Origin: Yersinia rochesterensis
GTDB lineage: Bacteria; Pseudomonadota; Gammaproteobacteria; Enterobacterales; Enterobacteriaceae
DNA: 64,000 nt
NCBI RefSeq assembly: GCF_003600645.1
Contig: NZ_CP032482.1
Span: forward strand, 186,001-250,000
Direction: 5' to 3'
Numbering within the stretch: position 1 is the first letter of the stretch; each line of letters begins with the position of its first letter. The position numbers were made by a program, and so were the translations under genes. The notes under the pieces were generated by a model. It ran no database searches. It saw only the letters and a list, made by a program, of their open reading frames with translations, and was not told where the DNA came from. Shown here in pieces: positions 10,042 through 22,605 of this stretch.

Positions 10042-11300
10042 GTTTTGACACTATTTCTGTTATCGGTCTTGGGTATATTGGTCTGCCAACTGCTGCTGCT
10101 TTCGCGTCGCGCAAGAAGAAAGTGATTGGCGTGGACGTCAACGCCCATGCGGTTGAAACCATTAATCGCGGTGCAATCCATATCGTGGAGCCGGATTTAG
10201 ATAAAGTGGTGAAGATTGCTGTCGAAGGCGGTTACTTGCAAGCCGTAACCAAACCGCTGGCTGCCGATGCGTTTCTTATTGCCGTGCCAACACCTTTTAA
10301 AGGCGATCATGAGCCGGATATGGTGTATGTAGAATCCGCCGCTAAATCTATTGCCCCTGTTTTGAAAAAAGGTGATTTGGTCATTTTGGAGTCCACTTCT
10401 CCGGTGGGAGCCACAGAGCAAATGGCCCAATGGCTGGCTGAAGCTCGCCCTGATTTGAGCTTCCCACAGAACGCGGGTGAAGAGGCAGACATTAACATCG
10501 CTTATTGCCCAGAGCGCGTATTGCCGGGCCAGGTGATGGTTGAACTGATTCAAAATGACCGTGTTATCGGCGGTATGACGCCGAAATGTTCTGCCCGCGC
10601 CAGTGAGTTGTACAAAATCTTCCTGGAAGGCGAATGTGTGGTGACCAACTCCCGCACCGCAGAAATGTGCAAGCTGACTGAAAACAGCTTCCGCGACGTT
10701 AACATTGCTTTCGCCAATGAACTGTCACTGATTTGTGATGAGCAGGGAATCAATGTGTGGGAGCTGATTCGCCTGGCGAACCGCCATCCGCGCGTGAATA
10801 TCTTGCAGCCAGGCCCTGGTGTTGGCGGCCACTGTATTGCTGTTGACCCATGGTTTATTGTTTCTCAAAATCCACAATTGGCCCGGCTGATTCATACTGC
10901 GCGTCTGGTTAATGACGGTAAACCGCTGTGGGTGGTTGACCGCGTTAAAGCGGCAGTTGCTGATTGTCTGGCGGCCACTGACAAACGTGCATCTGAAGTA
11001 AAAATTGCCTGCTTCGGTTTGGCATTTAAACCCAATATTGATGACCTGCGCGAAAGTCCGGCGGTTGAAATCGCCCATTTGATCGCACAATGGCACACCG
11101 GTGAAACGCTGGTGGTTGAGCCGAATGTTGAGCAATTGCCGAAGTCACTGGCGGGACACGTTACTCTGAAAGATACCGCAACTGCCTTGCAGCAAGCAGA
11201 TGTGCTGGTGATGCTGGTAGATCACAGCCAATTCAAAGCCATCAAACCAGAAGATGTGAAGCAATCATGGATTGTGGACACTAAAGGAGTATGGCGTTGA
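10038..11300 (+). CDS. wecC: UDP-N-acetyl-D-mannosamine dehydrogenase
   Basis: NAD-dependent four-electron oxidation of UDP-ManNAc to UDP-ManNAcA, the second ECA sugar donor. 420 aa, UDP-glucose/GDP-mannose dehydrogenase family. The N-terminal Rossmann motif GLGYIGLP is at 10-17, and the central motif [13 protein letters not shown] is at about 216-228. The catalytic Cys266 lies in [12 protein letters not shown]. The C-terminal UDP-binding domain starts near [20 protein letters not shown]. It overlaps wecB by 4 bp and rffG at its 3' end. Confidence 0.98.
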   Translation: MSFDTISVIGLGYIGLPTAAAFASRKKKVIGVDVNAHAVETINRGAIHIVEPDLDKVVKIAVEGGYLQAVTKPLAADAFLIAVPTPFKGDHEPDMVYVESAAKSIAPVLKKGDLVILESTSPVGATEQMAQWLAEARPDLSFPQNAGEEADINIAYCPERVLPGQVMVELIQNDRVIGGMTPKCSARASELYKIFLEGECVVTNSRTAEMCKLTENSFRDVNIAFANELSLICDEQGINVWELIRLANRHPRVNILQPGPGVGGHCIAVDPWFIVSQNPQLARLIHTARLVNDGKPLWVVDRVKAAVADCLAATDKRASEVKIACFGLAFKPNIDDLRESPAVEIAHLIAQWHTGETLVVEPNVEQLPKSLAGHVTLKDTATALQQADVLVMLVDHSQFKAIKPEDVKQSWIVDTKGVWR

Positions 11301-12364
11301 GACGTATTCTAGTCACAGGTGGGGCCGGTTTTATCGGCTCTGCCGTGGTAAGACATATTATCGATGGCACCTCAGATAGCGTAGTGGTGGTGGATAAGCT
11401 GACCTACGCGGGCAATTTGGAGTCACTGGCAGTGGTTGCTCACAGCGAGCGCTACGCTTTTGAACAGGTTGATATCTGTGACCGCGCTGAGCTGGATCGG
11501 GTTTTTGCACAGTATCGACCGGATGTGGTGATGCATTTGGCAGCAGAAAGCCATGTTGACCGCTCTATTGATGGCCCAGCGGCCTTTATCGAGACCAATG
11601 TCGTGGGCACTTACCAGATGTTGGAAGCGGCGCGTCATTACTGGCAGCAACTGAGTGCAGAGGAAAAACTGGCGTTTCGCTTCCATCATATCTCCACTGA
11701 TGAAGTGTATGGCGACCTACACGGCACCGATGATTTATTCACCGAAACCACGCCTTATGCGCCAAGTAGCCCTTATTCTGCATCTAAAGCCTCTAGCGAC
11801 CATTTAGTTCGCGCGTGGTTGCGAACCTATGGTTTACCGACTTTGGTGACCAATTGTTCCAATAATTATGGCCCATATCATTTTCCTGAGAAATTGATCC
11901 CACTGGTCATTCTGAATGCGCTCGCGGGTAAACCGCTGCCAGTGTATGGCAATGGCGCACAGGTTCGTGATTGGCTGTATGTTGAAGATCACGCCCGGGC
12001 CTTGTATCAAGTGGTGACCGAGGGTGTGGTGGGCGAAACTTACAATATTGGCGGTCATAACGAGCGCAAGAATATTGAAGTGGTTGAGACTATCTGCACA
12101 CTTTTGGATGAATTGGTTCCAGAAAAACCGGCAGGAATTGCTCACTATTGTGACCTGATTACCTACGTCAAAGACCGCCCAGGCCATGATATGCGCTATG
12201 CCATCGATGCCAGCAAAATTGAGCGGGAACTGGGCTGGCGACCGCAGGAGACTTTCGAAAGTGGTATTCGCAAAACCGTATTATGGTATTTGAATAATGA
12301 ATCTTGGTGGCGTCGTGTTCAGGACGGTTCTTACGCTGGTGAGCGTCTGGGCTTGAGTGACTGA
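11297..12364 (+). CDS. rffG: dTDP-glucose 4,6-dehydratase (ECA)
   Basis: Makes dTDP-4-keto-6-deoxyglucose for dTDP-Fuc4NAc. Short-chain dehydrogenase fold, 355 aa: [11 protein letters not shown] motif at the N-terminus, [10 protein letters not shown] and the YSASK catalytic Tyr/Lys motif. I chose TTG at 11297, which overlaps the wecC stop as TTGA, because the ribosome site AAAGGAG at 11283-11289 is well spaced for it and the product then begins MRRILVTGG like E. coli RffG. The upstream ATG at 11291 is only 1-2 bp from that site, which is too close. Confidence 0.95.
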   Translation: MRRILVTGGAGFIGSAVVRHIIDGTSDSVVVVDKLTYAGNLESLAVVAHSERYAFEQVDICDRAELDRVFAQYRPDVVMHLAAESHVDRSIDGPAAFIETNVVGTYQMLEAARHYWQQLSAEEKLAFRFHHISTDEVYGDLHGTDDLFTETTPYAPSSPYSASKASSDHLVRAWLRTYGLPTLVTNCSNNYGPYHFPEKLIPLVILNALAGKPLPVYGNGAQVRDWLYVEDHARALYQVVTEGVVGETYNIGGHNERKNIEVVETICTLLDELVPEKPAGIAHYCDLITYVKDRPGHDMRYAIDASKIERELGWRPQETFESGIRKTVLWYLNNESWWRRVQDGSYAGERLGLSD

Positions 12365-12458
12365 TTTCACCAACACATCTAAAAGTCACTGCAAAGGTAT
12401 CTAACGTGCTGCTTCAGTTTTGAACAGCACGTTGTTTCAGGTCAAATCAGGAGATCGA

Positions 12459-13340
12459 ATGAAAGGCATAATTCTGGCTGGCGGTTCCGGCACGAGGTTG
12501 CACCCCATCACCCGTGGTGTCTCTAAGCAACTGCTTCCTGTTTATGATAAGCCGATGATTTACTATCCGCTGTCAGTGCTGATGCTGGCGGGGATCCGCG
12601 ACATTCTGATTATTTCCACTCCAGAAGATTTACCGTCATTCCAGCGCTTGCTGGGTAATGGTGAAGAGTTTGGTATCAATCTGAGTTATGCCGCGCAACC
12701 TAGCCCCGATGGGCTGGCACAAGCATTTATCATCGGCGAAGAGTTTATCGGCCATGAACCTTGCTGTCTGGTACTCGGCGATAATATCTATTTCGGTCAG
12801 GGCTTTAGCCCGAAATTGAAATCTGTCGCGGCGCGTGAGCACGGGGCAACTGTCTTCGGCTATCAAGTCATGGACCCAGAGCGTTTTGGCGTGGTGGAGT
12901 TTGATGACAACTTCCGCGCATTGTCGATTGAAGAGAAACCGAGTCAACCGAAGTCCAATTGGGCGGTGACCGGGCTTTATTTCTATGACAATCAAGTGGT
13001 TGATTTTGCTAAACAAGTTAAGCCATCGGAACGCGGTGAGCTGGAAATAACCAGCATCAACCAAATGTATTTAGAGCGCGGCGAACTGACGGTAGAATTA
13101 TTAGGCCGTGGTTTTGCCTGGCTTGATACTGGCACCCATGACAGCTTGATTGAAGCCAGTACCTTTGTGCAAACCGTTGAAAAACGTCAAGGTTTCAAAA
13201 TTGCCTGTCTGGAAGAAATCTCCTGGCGCAATGGCTGGTTGGATGACGATGGCGTTAAGCGCGCAGCCACGGCGTTAGCCAAAACCGGTTATGGCAAATA
13301 TCTGTTGGACTTGCTCCATGCCCGTCCACGCCAATATTGA
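12459..13340 (+). CDS. rffH: Glucose-1-phosphate thymidylyltransferase (ECA)
   Basis: Makes dTDP-glucose from dTTP and glucose-1-P, the entry step to dTDP-Fuc4NAc. 293 aa, as in E. coli. The nucleotidyltransferase signature [11 protein letters not shown] starts near residue 8, [17 protein letters not shown] follows, and [17 protein letters not shown] is the sugar-binding region. Start at the ATG preceded by CAGGAG; a longer frame upstream from 12420 has no support. It works with RffG in the same operon. Confidence 0.97.
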   Translation: MKGIILAGGSGTRLHPITRGVSKQLLPVYDKPMIYYPLSVLMLAGIRDILIISTPEDLPSFQRLLGNGEEFGINLSYAAQPSPDGLAQAFIIGEEFIGHEPCCLVLGDNIYFGQGFSPKLKSVAAREHGATVFGYQVMDPERFGVVEFDDNFRALSIEEKPSQPKSNWAVTGLYFYDNQVVDFAKQVKPSERGELEITSINQMYLERGELTVELLGRGFAWLDTGTHDSLIEASTFVQTVEKRQGFKIACLEEISWRNGWLDDDGVKRAATALAKTGYGKYLLDLLHARPRQY

Positions 13341-14055
13341 GCCGCTGGCCTGGGAAAGTGAATTTTTCCAGCGCCGGAGTGCAAAACTGATTTTCTCCGA
13401 CTCAGCCCCGCAACTTAACCCGGCTGAGTTGGATGCTTTTACCCTAATCCAAGCCAAAGTTCCTACCCACCGTCTTGATCTCATTGATTCTCTTGGTCAA
13501 CTTGACTTCAAGTTAGTCGAAGGCGAAGTTGATTTGTCGCTGCCCGTTGAGGAAAACGATGCGGTTGGCACGGAAAATGCTATATCTCAGGCAGATACCG
13601 GAACCTATCAACAGCGGATCGCCACAACCGCGGATATCCCGCTATTGCGCAGTGTTGCTGCCCGTGCTTTTGCATTAAGCCGCTTTCGCGCCCCGTGGTA
13701 TGACCCACAGGACAGCGGGCGATTTTATGCATTATGGGCGGAGAAGGCCGTACTGGGCACTTTCGACCATCAATGTTTGCTGGTAATGGATACATCGGGG
13801 CAACCTGCGGGGTTTGTGACATTACGTGATTTGCAAGATGGCAGTGCGCGTATTGGTCTGTTGGCGGTGTTCCCTGAAGCTCAGGGGAAAGGTATTGGTT
13901 CATCATTAATGTCGGCGGCAAAGCAATGGTGCCACAATCATGGGTTACACCGATTACGGGTAGCTACACAGATGAGTAACATTGCTGCTTTACGCCTTTA
14001 TATTCGCAGCGGGGCCTCGATTGAGAGCACCGCGTATTGGTTATGCAGGGGATGA
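13318..14055 (+). CDS. rffC: dTDP-4-amino-4,6-dideoxy-D-galactose acyltransferase
   Basis: N-acetylates dTDP-Fuc4N to dTDP-Fuc4NAc using acetyl-CoA; also called wecD. 245 aa from the ATG at 13318 ([13 protein letters not shown]), matching the E. coli start. C-terminal GNAT domain with the acetyl-CoA-binding segment [14 protein letters not shown] and the following [21 protein letters not shown]. It overlaps rffH by 23 bp. The middle (about residues 75-95) is less conserved and slightly longer than in E. coli (224 aa). Confidence 0.94.
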   Translation: MPVHANIEPLAWESEFFQRRSAKLIFSDSAPQLNPAELDAFTLIQAKVPTHRLDLIDSLGQLDFKLVEGEVDLSLPVEENDAVGTENAISQADTGTYQQRIATTADIPLLRSVAARAFALSRFRAPWYDPQDSGRFYALWAEKAVLGTFDHQCLLVMDTSGQPAGFVTLRDLQDGSARIGLLAVFPEAQGKGIGSSLMSAAKQWCHNHGLHRLRVATQMSNIAALRLYIRSGASIESTAYWLCRG

Positions 14056-14056
14056 G

Positions 14057-15187
14057 ATGATTCCATTTAACGCTCCACCGGTAGTCGGCACCGAATTGGG
14101 TTATATGCAAGCCGCAATGAGTAGCGGTAAATTATGCGGTGATGGTGGTTTTACCCGTCGTTGCCAGCAGTGGATGGAGAAACGTTTCGATTGCCCGAAA
14201 GTGTTACTGACTCCCTCTTGCACAGCCTCATTGGAAATGGCCGCGTTGCTGCTGGATATCAAACCCGGCGATGAAGTCATTATGCCAAGCTTTACCTTCG
14301 TTTCGACGGCCAACGCCTTTGTATTGCGTGGCGCGAAAGTGGTGTTTGTGGATATCCGCCCAGACACCATGAATATTGATGAAACCAAGATTGAAGCGGC
14401 TATTACCGACAAAACTCGCGTTATCGTGCCGGTTCATTATGCAGGCGTGGCCTGTGAGATGGACACCATCATGGCGCTGGCGAAAAAGCATAATTTGTTT
14501 GTGGTAGAAGATGCTGCGCAGGGCGTGATGTCGACTTATAAAGGCAAAGCACTGGGCACTATCGGCCATATTGGTTGCTTTAGCTTCCATGAGACTAAAA
14601 ACTACACAGCGGGTGGTGAAGGTGGTGCGACGCTAATCAATGACAAATCACTGATTGACCGCGCTGAAGTTATCCGTGAGAAAGGGACTAACCGTAGCCA
14701 GTTCTTCCGTGGGCTGGTCGACAAATATACCTGGCGTGATATTGGCTCCAGTTATTTGATGTCTGATTTGCAGGCCGCATATCTATGGGGTCAGTTGGAA
14801 GCAGCAGAGCAAATCAATGAACGCCGCCTGGGGCTGTGGCATACTTACTATAATGCTTTCAAACCCTTGGCTGATGCTGGGTGCATTGATTTACCGGTGA
14901 TCCCTGACAATCTGGAACAGAACGCGCACATGTTTTATATCAAACTGCGTGATATTGAAGAGCGTTCTGCGTTCATCAGCTACTTAAAAGAAGCTGAGAT
15001 CATGGCGGTATTCCACTACATTCCATTGCATGCTTGTCCGGCAGGTGAGGAATTTGGGCGTATGGACGGTGAAGACCGCTTTACCACCCAAGAAAGTGAG
15101 CGTCTGGTGCGCTTGCCGATCTTCTATAACCTGACTGATGTGAATCAGAGCACGGTCATTAATACTGTTCTGAGTTTCTTCGCCTGA
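14057..15187 (+). CDS. wecE: dTDP-4-amino-4,6-dideoxygalactose transaminase
   Basis: PLP-dependent sugar aminotransferase (DegT/DnrJ/EryC1 family) that makes dTDP-Fuc4N from the keto sugar. 376 aa from MIPFNAPP, identical in length to E. coli WecE; the longer frame upstream overlaps rffC and is not used. The PLP lysine is Lys181 in FHETKNYTAGGEGG. The start lies 1 bp after the rffC stop. Product goes to RffC for acetylation. Confidence 0.97.
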   Translation: MIPFNAPPVVGTELGYMQAAMSSGKLCGDGGFTRRCQQWMEKRFDCPKVLLTPSCTASLEMAALLLDIKPGDEVIMPSFTFVSTANAFVLRGAKVVFVDIRPDTMNIDETKIEAAITDKTRVIVPVHYAGVACEMDTIMALAKKHNLFVVEDAAQGVMSTYKGKALGTIGHIGCFSFHETKNYTAGGEGGATLINDKSLIDRAEVIREKGTNRSQFFRGLVDKYTWRDIGSSYLMSDLQAAYLWGQLEAAEQINERRLGLWHTYYNAFKPLADAGCIDLPVIPDNLEQNAHMFYIKLRDIEERSAFISYLKEAEIMAVFHYIPLHACPAGEEFGRMDGEDRFTTQESERLVRLPIFYNLTDVNQSTVINTVLSFFA

Positions 15188-15188
15188 T

Positions 15189-16445
15189 ATGTCTCTGGCA
15201 AAAGCATCGATTTGGACTGCTGGCTCTACGCTGATTAAAATCGGCGTAGGGTTGTTAGTGGTAAAACTGCTGGCGGTGACCTTTGGCCCCAGTGGTGTTG
15301 GGCAGGCGGGTAACTTCCGCCAGTTAATTACGGTATTAGGCGTGCTCTCCGGCGCGGGTATCTTTAACGGTATTACTAAATATGTTGCTGAATATCATCA
15401 GCAACCTGAACGTTTGCGAGCCGTTGTGGGGACGTCATCAGCGATTGTGCTGGGGTTTTCAACGCTGCTGGCATTGGTTTTCCTGTTGGCGGCTAAACCG
15501 GTCAGTATTGCGTTATTCGGCCATGCTGATTACCAGAATGTGGTGCGAGCGGTGGCGTTTATCCAAATGGGGATTGCCTACGCCAACCTGTTTTTAGCCA
15601 TTCTCAAAGGCTATCGCGATGCGATGGGTAATGCGCTGGCGGTGATCGGCGGCAGCCTGATTGGCGTAGTCGCGTACTATATTTGCTTCCGGATCGGCGG
15701 TTATCCTGGCGCGCTATTGGGCTTGGCATTAGTCCCCGCGCTGGTGGTTATTCCTGCTGTCGCCATGTTGATTCGGCGCAAGACTATTCCGCTCAGCTAT
15801 CTTAAACTTAGCTGGGACAAAGCATTAGCCAGCCATTTGGGTAAATTTACCATTATGGCGTTGATTACCTCGGTAACCTTGCCGGTTGCCTATGTGATGA
15901 TGCGTAACTTGCTGGCTGACCGCTATGGCTGGGATGCTGTCGGGATTTGGCAAGGGGTAAGCAGTATTTCAGATGCTTATCTACAATTTATCACAGCGTC
16001 ATTTACCGTCTATTTACTGCCGACACTCTCAAGGCTCAAAGCTAAAGCAGATATTTCCCGTGAAATTCTGCGCTCATTGAAATTTGTGTTACCGGCTGTA
16101 GCGACCGCCAGTTTGATGGTCTGGTTATTACGTGATTTTGCTATTTGGCTGTTGTTTTCTCATCAGTTTACGGCCATGCGCGACCTCTTCGCTTGGCAGT
16201 TGGTCGGTGATGTATTGAAGGTCGGGTCTTACGTGTTCGGCTATCTGGTGATTGCCAAAGCGTCTTTACGTTTTTATATTCTGACGGAAGTCAGCCAGTT
16301 CTTACTGTTGACCGGGTTTGCCCATTGGTTAATCCCAATGAATGGCTCTTTGGGCGCGGCACAGGCTTATATGGCCACTTATATCGTCTATTTTGCGCTC
16401 TGTAGCTGCGTATTCCTTATGTATCGTAGACATTCATCACCGTAA
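15189..16445 (+). CDS. wzxE: ECA lipid III flippase
   Basis: Moves undecaprenyl-PP-trisaccharide (lipid III) across the inner membrane. 418 aa, MATE/MOP-superfamily polysaccharide transporter with about 12 membrane helices spread over the whole length. The N-terminus MSLAKASIWTAGSTLIKIGVGL and the motif FGPSGVGQAGNFRQL are typical. It starts 1 bp after the wecE stop. Confidence 0.96.
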   Translation: MSLAKASIWTAGSTLIKIGVGLLVVKLLAVTFGPSGVGQAGNFRQLITVLGVLSGAGIFNGITKYVAEYHQQPERLRAVVGTSSAIVLGFSTLLALVFLLAAKPVSIALFGHADYQNVVRAVAFIQMGIAYANLFLAILKGYRDAMGNALAVIGGSLIGVVAYYICFRIGGYPGALLGLALVPALVVIPAVAMLIRRKTIPLSYLKLSWDKALASHLGKFTIMALITSVTLPVAYVMMRNLLADRYGWDAVGIWQGVSSISDAYLQFITASFTVYLLPTLSRLKAKADISREILRSLKFVLPAVATASLMVWLLRDFAIWLLFSHQFTAMRDLFAWQLVGDVLKVGSYVFGYLVIAKASLRFYILTEVSQFLLLTGFAHWLIPMNGSLGAAQAYMATYIVYFALCSCVFLMYRRHSSP

Positions 16446-16461
16446 ACACTCTTTACAGTAG

Positions 16462-18926
<2,465 letters not shown>

Positions 18927-18934
18927 GGATCGTG

Positions 18935-19711
18935 ATGGAACAGAATACTGATATTCCCAAAGCTATTGATACTCCAAAAGCCAGTGATATTCCAAAATAC
19001 AGTGTCCGTGGCTTCGACATTTGGGGCTTTCGTGACATGGAACAGGTGCTCAATCATCTGCTGAGCAGTGGCCCGGTGAAAACCGGCACGCTGGTGGCAA
19101 TGAATGCAGAGAAACTGCTGAAAGCCGAGGATGATGCCGCTCTGCGTGACCTGATTAGTGACGCTGAATACCTGTATGCCGATGGCATCAGCATGGTGCG
19201 TGCTATCCGCCGTAAATATCCGCAAGCGCAACTGTCGCGAGTGGCGGGGGCCGACTTGTGGGAAGCGATAATGCAACGCGCGGGTCAGCAAGGGACGCCG
19301 GTATTTTTGGTCGGCGGCAAGCCAGATATTCTCGCCGAAACCGAAGCCAAGTTGCGTGCGCAATGGAATGTGAATCTGGTGGGCAGTCAGGACGGTTATT
19401 TCACTCCAGAACAGCGCGAAGCGCTATTTGCCCGGATTGCGGCCAGTGGCGCGGCAATCGTCACGGTTGCCATGGGGTCGCCTAAACAGGAAATATTTAT
19501 GCGTGATTGCCGTAAAGCATACCCTGATGCGCTCTATATGGGGGTTGGCGGCACTTACGACGTCTTTACCGGCCATGTTAAGCGAGCGCCCAAAATATGG
19601 CAAAATATGGGGCTGGAGTGGCTATATCGTCTGTTGGCGCAACCCAGCCGTATCCGTCGTCAATTCAAGTTACTCAAGTTTGTTGGTTATTATTACAGCG
19701 GTCGCTTGTAA
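18935..19711 (+). CDS. wecG: UDP-N-acetyl-D-mannosaminuronic acid transferase
   Basis: Glycosyltransferase family 26 (WecG/TagA/CpsF) enzyme that adds ManNAcA to lipid I to make lipid II; also rffM. 258 aa from the ATG at 18935, with AAGGA 5 bp upstream; the GTG 3 bp earlier is less well spaced. Family motifs: [57 protein letters not shown] and the basic C-terminus that holds it to the membrane. The first 20 residues contain an IPK/TPK-rich repeat ([18 protein letters not shown]) and are longer than in E. coli. Last gene of the ECA operon. Confidence 0.96.
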   Translation: MEQNTDIPKAIDTPKASDIPKYSVRGFDIWGFRDMEQVLNHLLSSGPVKTGTLVAMNAEKLLKAEDDAALRDLISDAEYLYADGISMVRAIRRKYPQAQLSRVAGADLWEAIMQRAGQQGTPVFLVGGKPDILAETEAKLRAQWNVNLVGSQDGYFTPEQREALFARIAASGAAIVTVAMGSPKQEIFMRDCRKAYPDALYMGVGGTYDVFTGHVKRAPKIWQNMGLEWLYRLLAQPSRIRRQFKLLKFVGYYYSGRL

Positions 19712-20046
19712 TAACCTTTTTGGCTTCAGGGTCAAGTTTGGCCCTGAGGTTATAAACCCTCCTATATTCATTTCCCTAATTAATACTGCCAGTGATTAAT
19801 TCCATTATGGAATTAATTTCAGTATTTTTATTCCATAAAGTTTTAGTTTCTTATTTGCTTATCTGACCCAGATACGGAACGATACCGGCCGATCAGGTCT
19901 TTTCGGTCATTCAAGGGCCGTTTTTCTATTATTTAATCTGTATTAATAATTAAGCTAAATGTTTCATTTGGTCGTTAATTTTATATTGAATAATAAAAAC
20001 AACCGGGGAATCCGGAGCAGACACATCAGTTGGTTATAGAGGATAT
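19712..20046 (+). other. wecG-yifK spacer with two hairpins
   Basis: 335 bp without a gene. TCAGGG/CCCTGA form a small hairpin at about 19726-19748. A 10-bp AT-rich perfect stem ATTAATTCCA-TTA-TGGAATTAAT lies at 19795-19817, followed by TTCAGTATTTTTA, which could be a weak terminator for the ECA operon. A CGGCC...GGCCG stem followed by five T ends near 19925 and may be a leader terminator of yifK. No promoter could be assigned with confidence. Confidence 0.4.
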
Positions 20047-21438
20047 ATGGCAGACAACGAAGAGAAAAAAGGATTACACCGTGGGCTGGAGGCCCGACAT
20101 ATCGAACTGATAGCGTTGGGCGGTACCATTGGAGTTGGGCTATTTATGGGGTCCGCCAGCACATTAAAATGGGCGGGGCCATCGGTCTTACTGGCTTATA
20201 TTATTGCGGGCTTATTTGTATTCTTCATTATGCGGTCAATGGGCGAAATGCTCTATCTGGAGCCGGTTGCCGGCTCTTTTGCCGTGTATGCACATAAATA
20301 TCTCAGCCCCTATTTCGGCTATCTAACAGCTTGGGGTTATTGGTTTATGTGGATAGCGGTGGGGATATCTGAAATTACCGCGATTGGCGTGTATGTTCAG
20401 TTTTGGTTCCCAGAAATGCCGCAATGGTTACCCGCTATTGCGGGGGTGGCAATAGTGGCGCTGGCTAATCTCGCGGCGGTCAGACTGTATGGTGAGCTGG
20501 AGTTCTGGTTTGCGATGATCAAAGTCACCACCATCATTGTGATGATTCTGGTGGGGTTAGGGGTTATTTTCTTCGGTTTTGGTAATCACGGCCAGGCCAT
20601 TGGTTTTGATAACCTGACAGCCCACGGCGGCTTCTTCGCTGGGGGGTGGAAAGGCTTCATGTTTGCGCTGTGTATTGTGGTGGCATCCTATCAGGGGGTT
20701 GAACTGGTGGGGATTACGGCGGGTGAGGCGAGGAATCCGCAAGTCACATTAAAGCGAGCTATCAATAACATCCTCTGGCGCATCCTAATTTTCTATGTCG
20801 GCGCGATTTTCGTGATTGTCACTATCTTCCCGTGGGACGGCATTGGGACGGGGGGCAGCCCGTTTGTACTGACTTTTGCCAAGATAGGGATAGTTTCAGC
20901 CGCGGGTATTATCAACTTTGTGGTGCTCACCGCCGCGCTGTCGGGGTGTAATAGTGGCATGTATAGTGGCGGGCGCATGTTGTATGCGCTGGCGAAGAAC
21001 CGCCAGTTGCCGGCTGTCCTGACTAAACTGTCTGCCAGCGGTGTTCCGGTTTACTGTATTGCCGTCACGATTTTGTGTTTGCTGGCGGGGTCGAGCCTCA
21101 ATTACATCATTCCTAATCCACAGCAGGTGTTTGTGTATGTTTACAGCGCCAGCGTGTTGCCGGGCATGGTGCCGTGGTTCGTGGTCTTAGTCAGCCAATT
21201 GCGTTTCCGACAGGTACACAAAGAGGCATTGAAGCAACATCCGTTTAAATCCATCATGTTCCCCTATGTAAACTATCTCACCATCGCTTTCCTGATTTGT
21301 GTGTTAGTGGGGATGGGCATTAACCCAGATACTCGGTTATCTTTGTTGGTTGGGGTGATTTTCCTTGGCTTGGTGACGGCCTGCTATTTTAGCTTGGGAA
21401 TGCATAAACAGAAGGTAGCTGACACAAAGCGGCTATAA
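20047..21438 (+). CDS. yifK: Amino-acid permease YifK (ThrP-type threonine/serine transporter)
   Basis: Inner-membrane amino acid/proton symporter of the APC superfamily, AAT family. 463 aa with 12 membrane helices. The family signature near the N-terminus is [27 protein letters not shown], and [10 protein letters not shown] is the loop after TM6. E. coli YifK has been reported as a threonine/serine transporter (ThrP); that function is carried over by orthology. It stands alone between the ECA operon and the tRNA operon. Confidence 0.92.
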   Translation: MADNEEKKGLHRGLEARHIELIALGGTIGVGLFMGSASTLKWAGPSVLLAYIIAGLFVFFIMRSMGEMLYLEPVAGSFAVYAHKYLSPYFGYLTAWGYWFMWIAVGISEITAIGVYVQFWFPEMPQWLPAIAGVAIVALANLAAVRLYGELEFWFAMIKVTTIIVMILVGLGVIFFGFGNHGQAIGFDNLTAHGGFFAGGWKGFMFALCIVVASYQGVELVGITAGEARNPQVTLKRAINNILWRILIFYVGAIFVIVTIFPWDGIGTGGSPFVLTFAKIGIVSAAGIINFVVLTAALSGCNSGMYSGGRMLYALAKNRQLPAVLTKLSASGVPVYCIAVTILCLLAGSSLNYIIPNPQQVFVYVYSASVLPGMVPWFVVLVSQLRFRQVHKEALKQHPFKSIMFPYVNYLTIAFLICVLVGMGINPDTRLSLLVGVIFLGLVTACYFSLGMHKQKVADTKRL

Positions 21439-21536
21439 AACCAGCGAATAGGGCGGAGTGAGGGCTAGCAATAGCTGACTTTTGCGGCAGAGTGTGCAAA
21501 GCGTAAGCAAACACACCATTTCTTCTAAAAAAGCAC

Positions 21537-21565
21537 TAGACAGCCAAGTATTAAAACCGTAGTAT
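21537..21565 (+). promoter_or_regulatory. Sigma70 promoter of the tRNA operon
   Basis: TAGACA (21537-21542), 17-bp spacer, TAGTAT (21560-21565), then a GC-rich stretch CCTCACCCGC before tRNA-Arg, resembling the stringently controlled promoters of stable RNA genes. Confidence 0.8.
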
Positions 21566-21586
21566 CCTCACCCGCAACGGCGCTAA

Positions 21587-21663
<77 letters not shown>

Positions 21664-21746
21664 TTAATTTTGTGTGCAAGAGCTGCGGTGGTAAGATTGC
21701 CGCGTACGACGAAGTCGAAGTAAGCTGTAAGTAGTAGGAAGTTATG

Positions 21747-21822
21747 GTGGCTATAGCTCAGTTGGTAGAGCCCTGGATTGTGATTCCAGTTGTCGTGGGT
21801 TCGAGCCCCATTAGCCACCCCA
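21747..21822 (+). tRNA. hisR: tRNA-His(GTG)
   Basis: 76 nt with CCA encoded. Acceptor GTGGCTA/TAGCCAC, anticodon loop TTGTGAT, anticodon GTG. A G at 21746 supplies the extra 5' G (position -1) typical of tRNA-His, which faces the unpaired C before CCA. Confidence 0.97.
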
Positions 21823-21837
21823 AATTTTGTGGAACAT

Positions 21838-21924
21838 GCGATGGTGGCGGAATTGGTAGACGCGCTAGCTTCAGGTGTTAGTGTCCTTACGGACGTGAGG
21901 GTTCAAGTCCCTCCCTTCGCACCA
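21838..21924 (+). tRNA. leuT: tRNA-Leu(CAG)
   Basis: 87 nt, class II with a long variable arm (TGTCCTTACGGACG region) and CCA encoded. Anticodon CAG in loop CTTCAGGT. The acceptor stem GCGATGG/CCTTCGC has a T-T mismatch at pair 5; the E. coli gene has a mismatch at the same pair, so it is not a sign of decay. Confidence 0.97.
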
Positions 21925-21999
21925 CACAAAACATGTAGATTTTATTAAGATTTACATGGACATAGGTCGAAAGACCATGTAGAGTAAGCAGTAAGAAAT

Positions 22000-22076
22000 C
22001 GGCGAGTAGCGCAGCTTGGTAGCGCAACTGGTTTGGGACCAGTGGGTCGGAGGTTCGAATCCTCTCTCGCCGACCA
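22000..22076 (+). tRNA. proM: tRNA-Pro(TGG)
   Basis: 77 nt with CCA encoded. Acceptor CGGCGAG/CTCGCCG, anticodon stem-loop CTGGTTTGGGACCAG with anticodon TGG. Last of the four tRNAs; a strong terminator follows 11 bp later. Confidence 0.97.
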
Positions 22077-22086
22077 ATTTCAGAAG

Positions 22087-22112
22087 AAACCCCGCAATGC
22101 GGGGTTTTTTTT
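22087..22112 (+). terminator. Intrinsic terminator of the tRNA operon
   Basis: ACCCCGC-AAT-GCGGGGT hairpin followed by a run of eight T. Confidence 0.93.
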
Positions 22113-22321
22113 CGCCTGTATTTTGTCTCAGTCTTATTTTTTTCAAGTCTACTTCCCCTGTTACTCATCTCCCTTATCATCTCATCCTACTATCCGTAGC
22201 TGTGTTCATTCCTCTGGCATAAGAAACTGCTGTCGGCCCTTTTTGATCAAATACAGCATGTAGCCTGGCCAGAACCTCTCTTTATTGAGTAAGAAGTGAA
22301 GTTATCTGGTGAGAAGTGAAG

Positions 22322-22339
22322 TGTTGGTTTTTTGCGACA
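22322..22339 (+). promoter_or_regulatory. GlrR-type activator site 1 upstream of glmZ
   Basis: TGTT-N10-GACA, one mismatch from the GlrR consensus TGTC-N10-GACA. It lies about 275 bp upstream of the glmZ start. Confidence 0.6.
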
Positions 22340-22353
22340 AAAGCCAGATGCTT

Positions 22354-22371
22354 TGTCTCTAAACAGAGACA
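22354..22371 (+). promoter_or_regulatory. GlrR-type activator site 2 upstream of glmZ
   Basis: TGTC-TCTAAACAGA-GACA, a perfect match to TGTC-N10-GACA. Its centre is 32 bp from site 1, about three helical turns. Confidence 0.75.
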
Positions 22372-22416
22372 CATAATTAACTGATAAATATAAAGAAAAA
22401 AAATGTCAGTTTATAA

Positions 22417-22434
22417 CGTCGTTTTGTAGCGACA
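22417..22434 (+). promoter_or_regulatory. GlrR-type activator site 3 upstream of glmZ
   Basis: CGTC-GTTTTGTAGC-GACA, one mismatch from consensus. Its centre is 63 bp from site 2, about six helical turns, so all three sites face the same side of the DNA. Confidence 0.65.
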
Positions 22435-22515
22435 GATCACTTTGATAGGATGAATCTCAGTATGATGGGATGGGTGTATTACAGGATGAGTGAGTATAAA
22501 AATAAAATAATTAAT

Positions 22516-22528
22516 TATCATATAATTA
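22516..22528 (+). promoter_or_regulatory. Possible IHF site between the GlrR sites and the sigma54 promoter
   Basis: TATCATATAATTA differs at one position from WATCAR-N4-TTR and sits in a very AT-rich stretch, where DNA bending would bring GlrR to the promoter. Confidence 0.4.
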
Positions 22529-22577
22529 CGGGATTTTTATTGAGAGCGTGAGTAAAAAACCCGCCAAGTTTTACGAC

Positions 22578-22595
22578 TTGGCACGCTAAGTGCAT
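22578..22595 (+). promoter_or_regulatory. Sigma54 promoter of glmZ
   Basis: TTGGCACG-CTAA-GTGCAT matches the -24/-12 consensus, with GG at 22580-22581 and GC at 22592-22593. The predicted start, 13 bp after the GC, is the first base of GlmZ (22606). Confidence 0.85.
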
Positions 22596-22605
22596 TATCT
22601 ACCCT

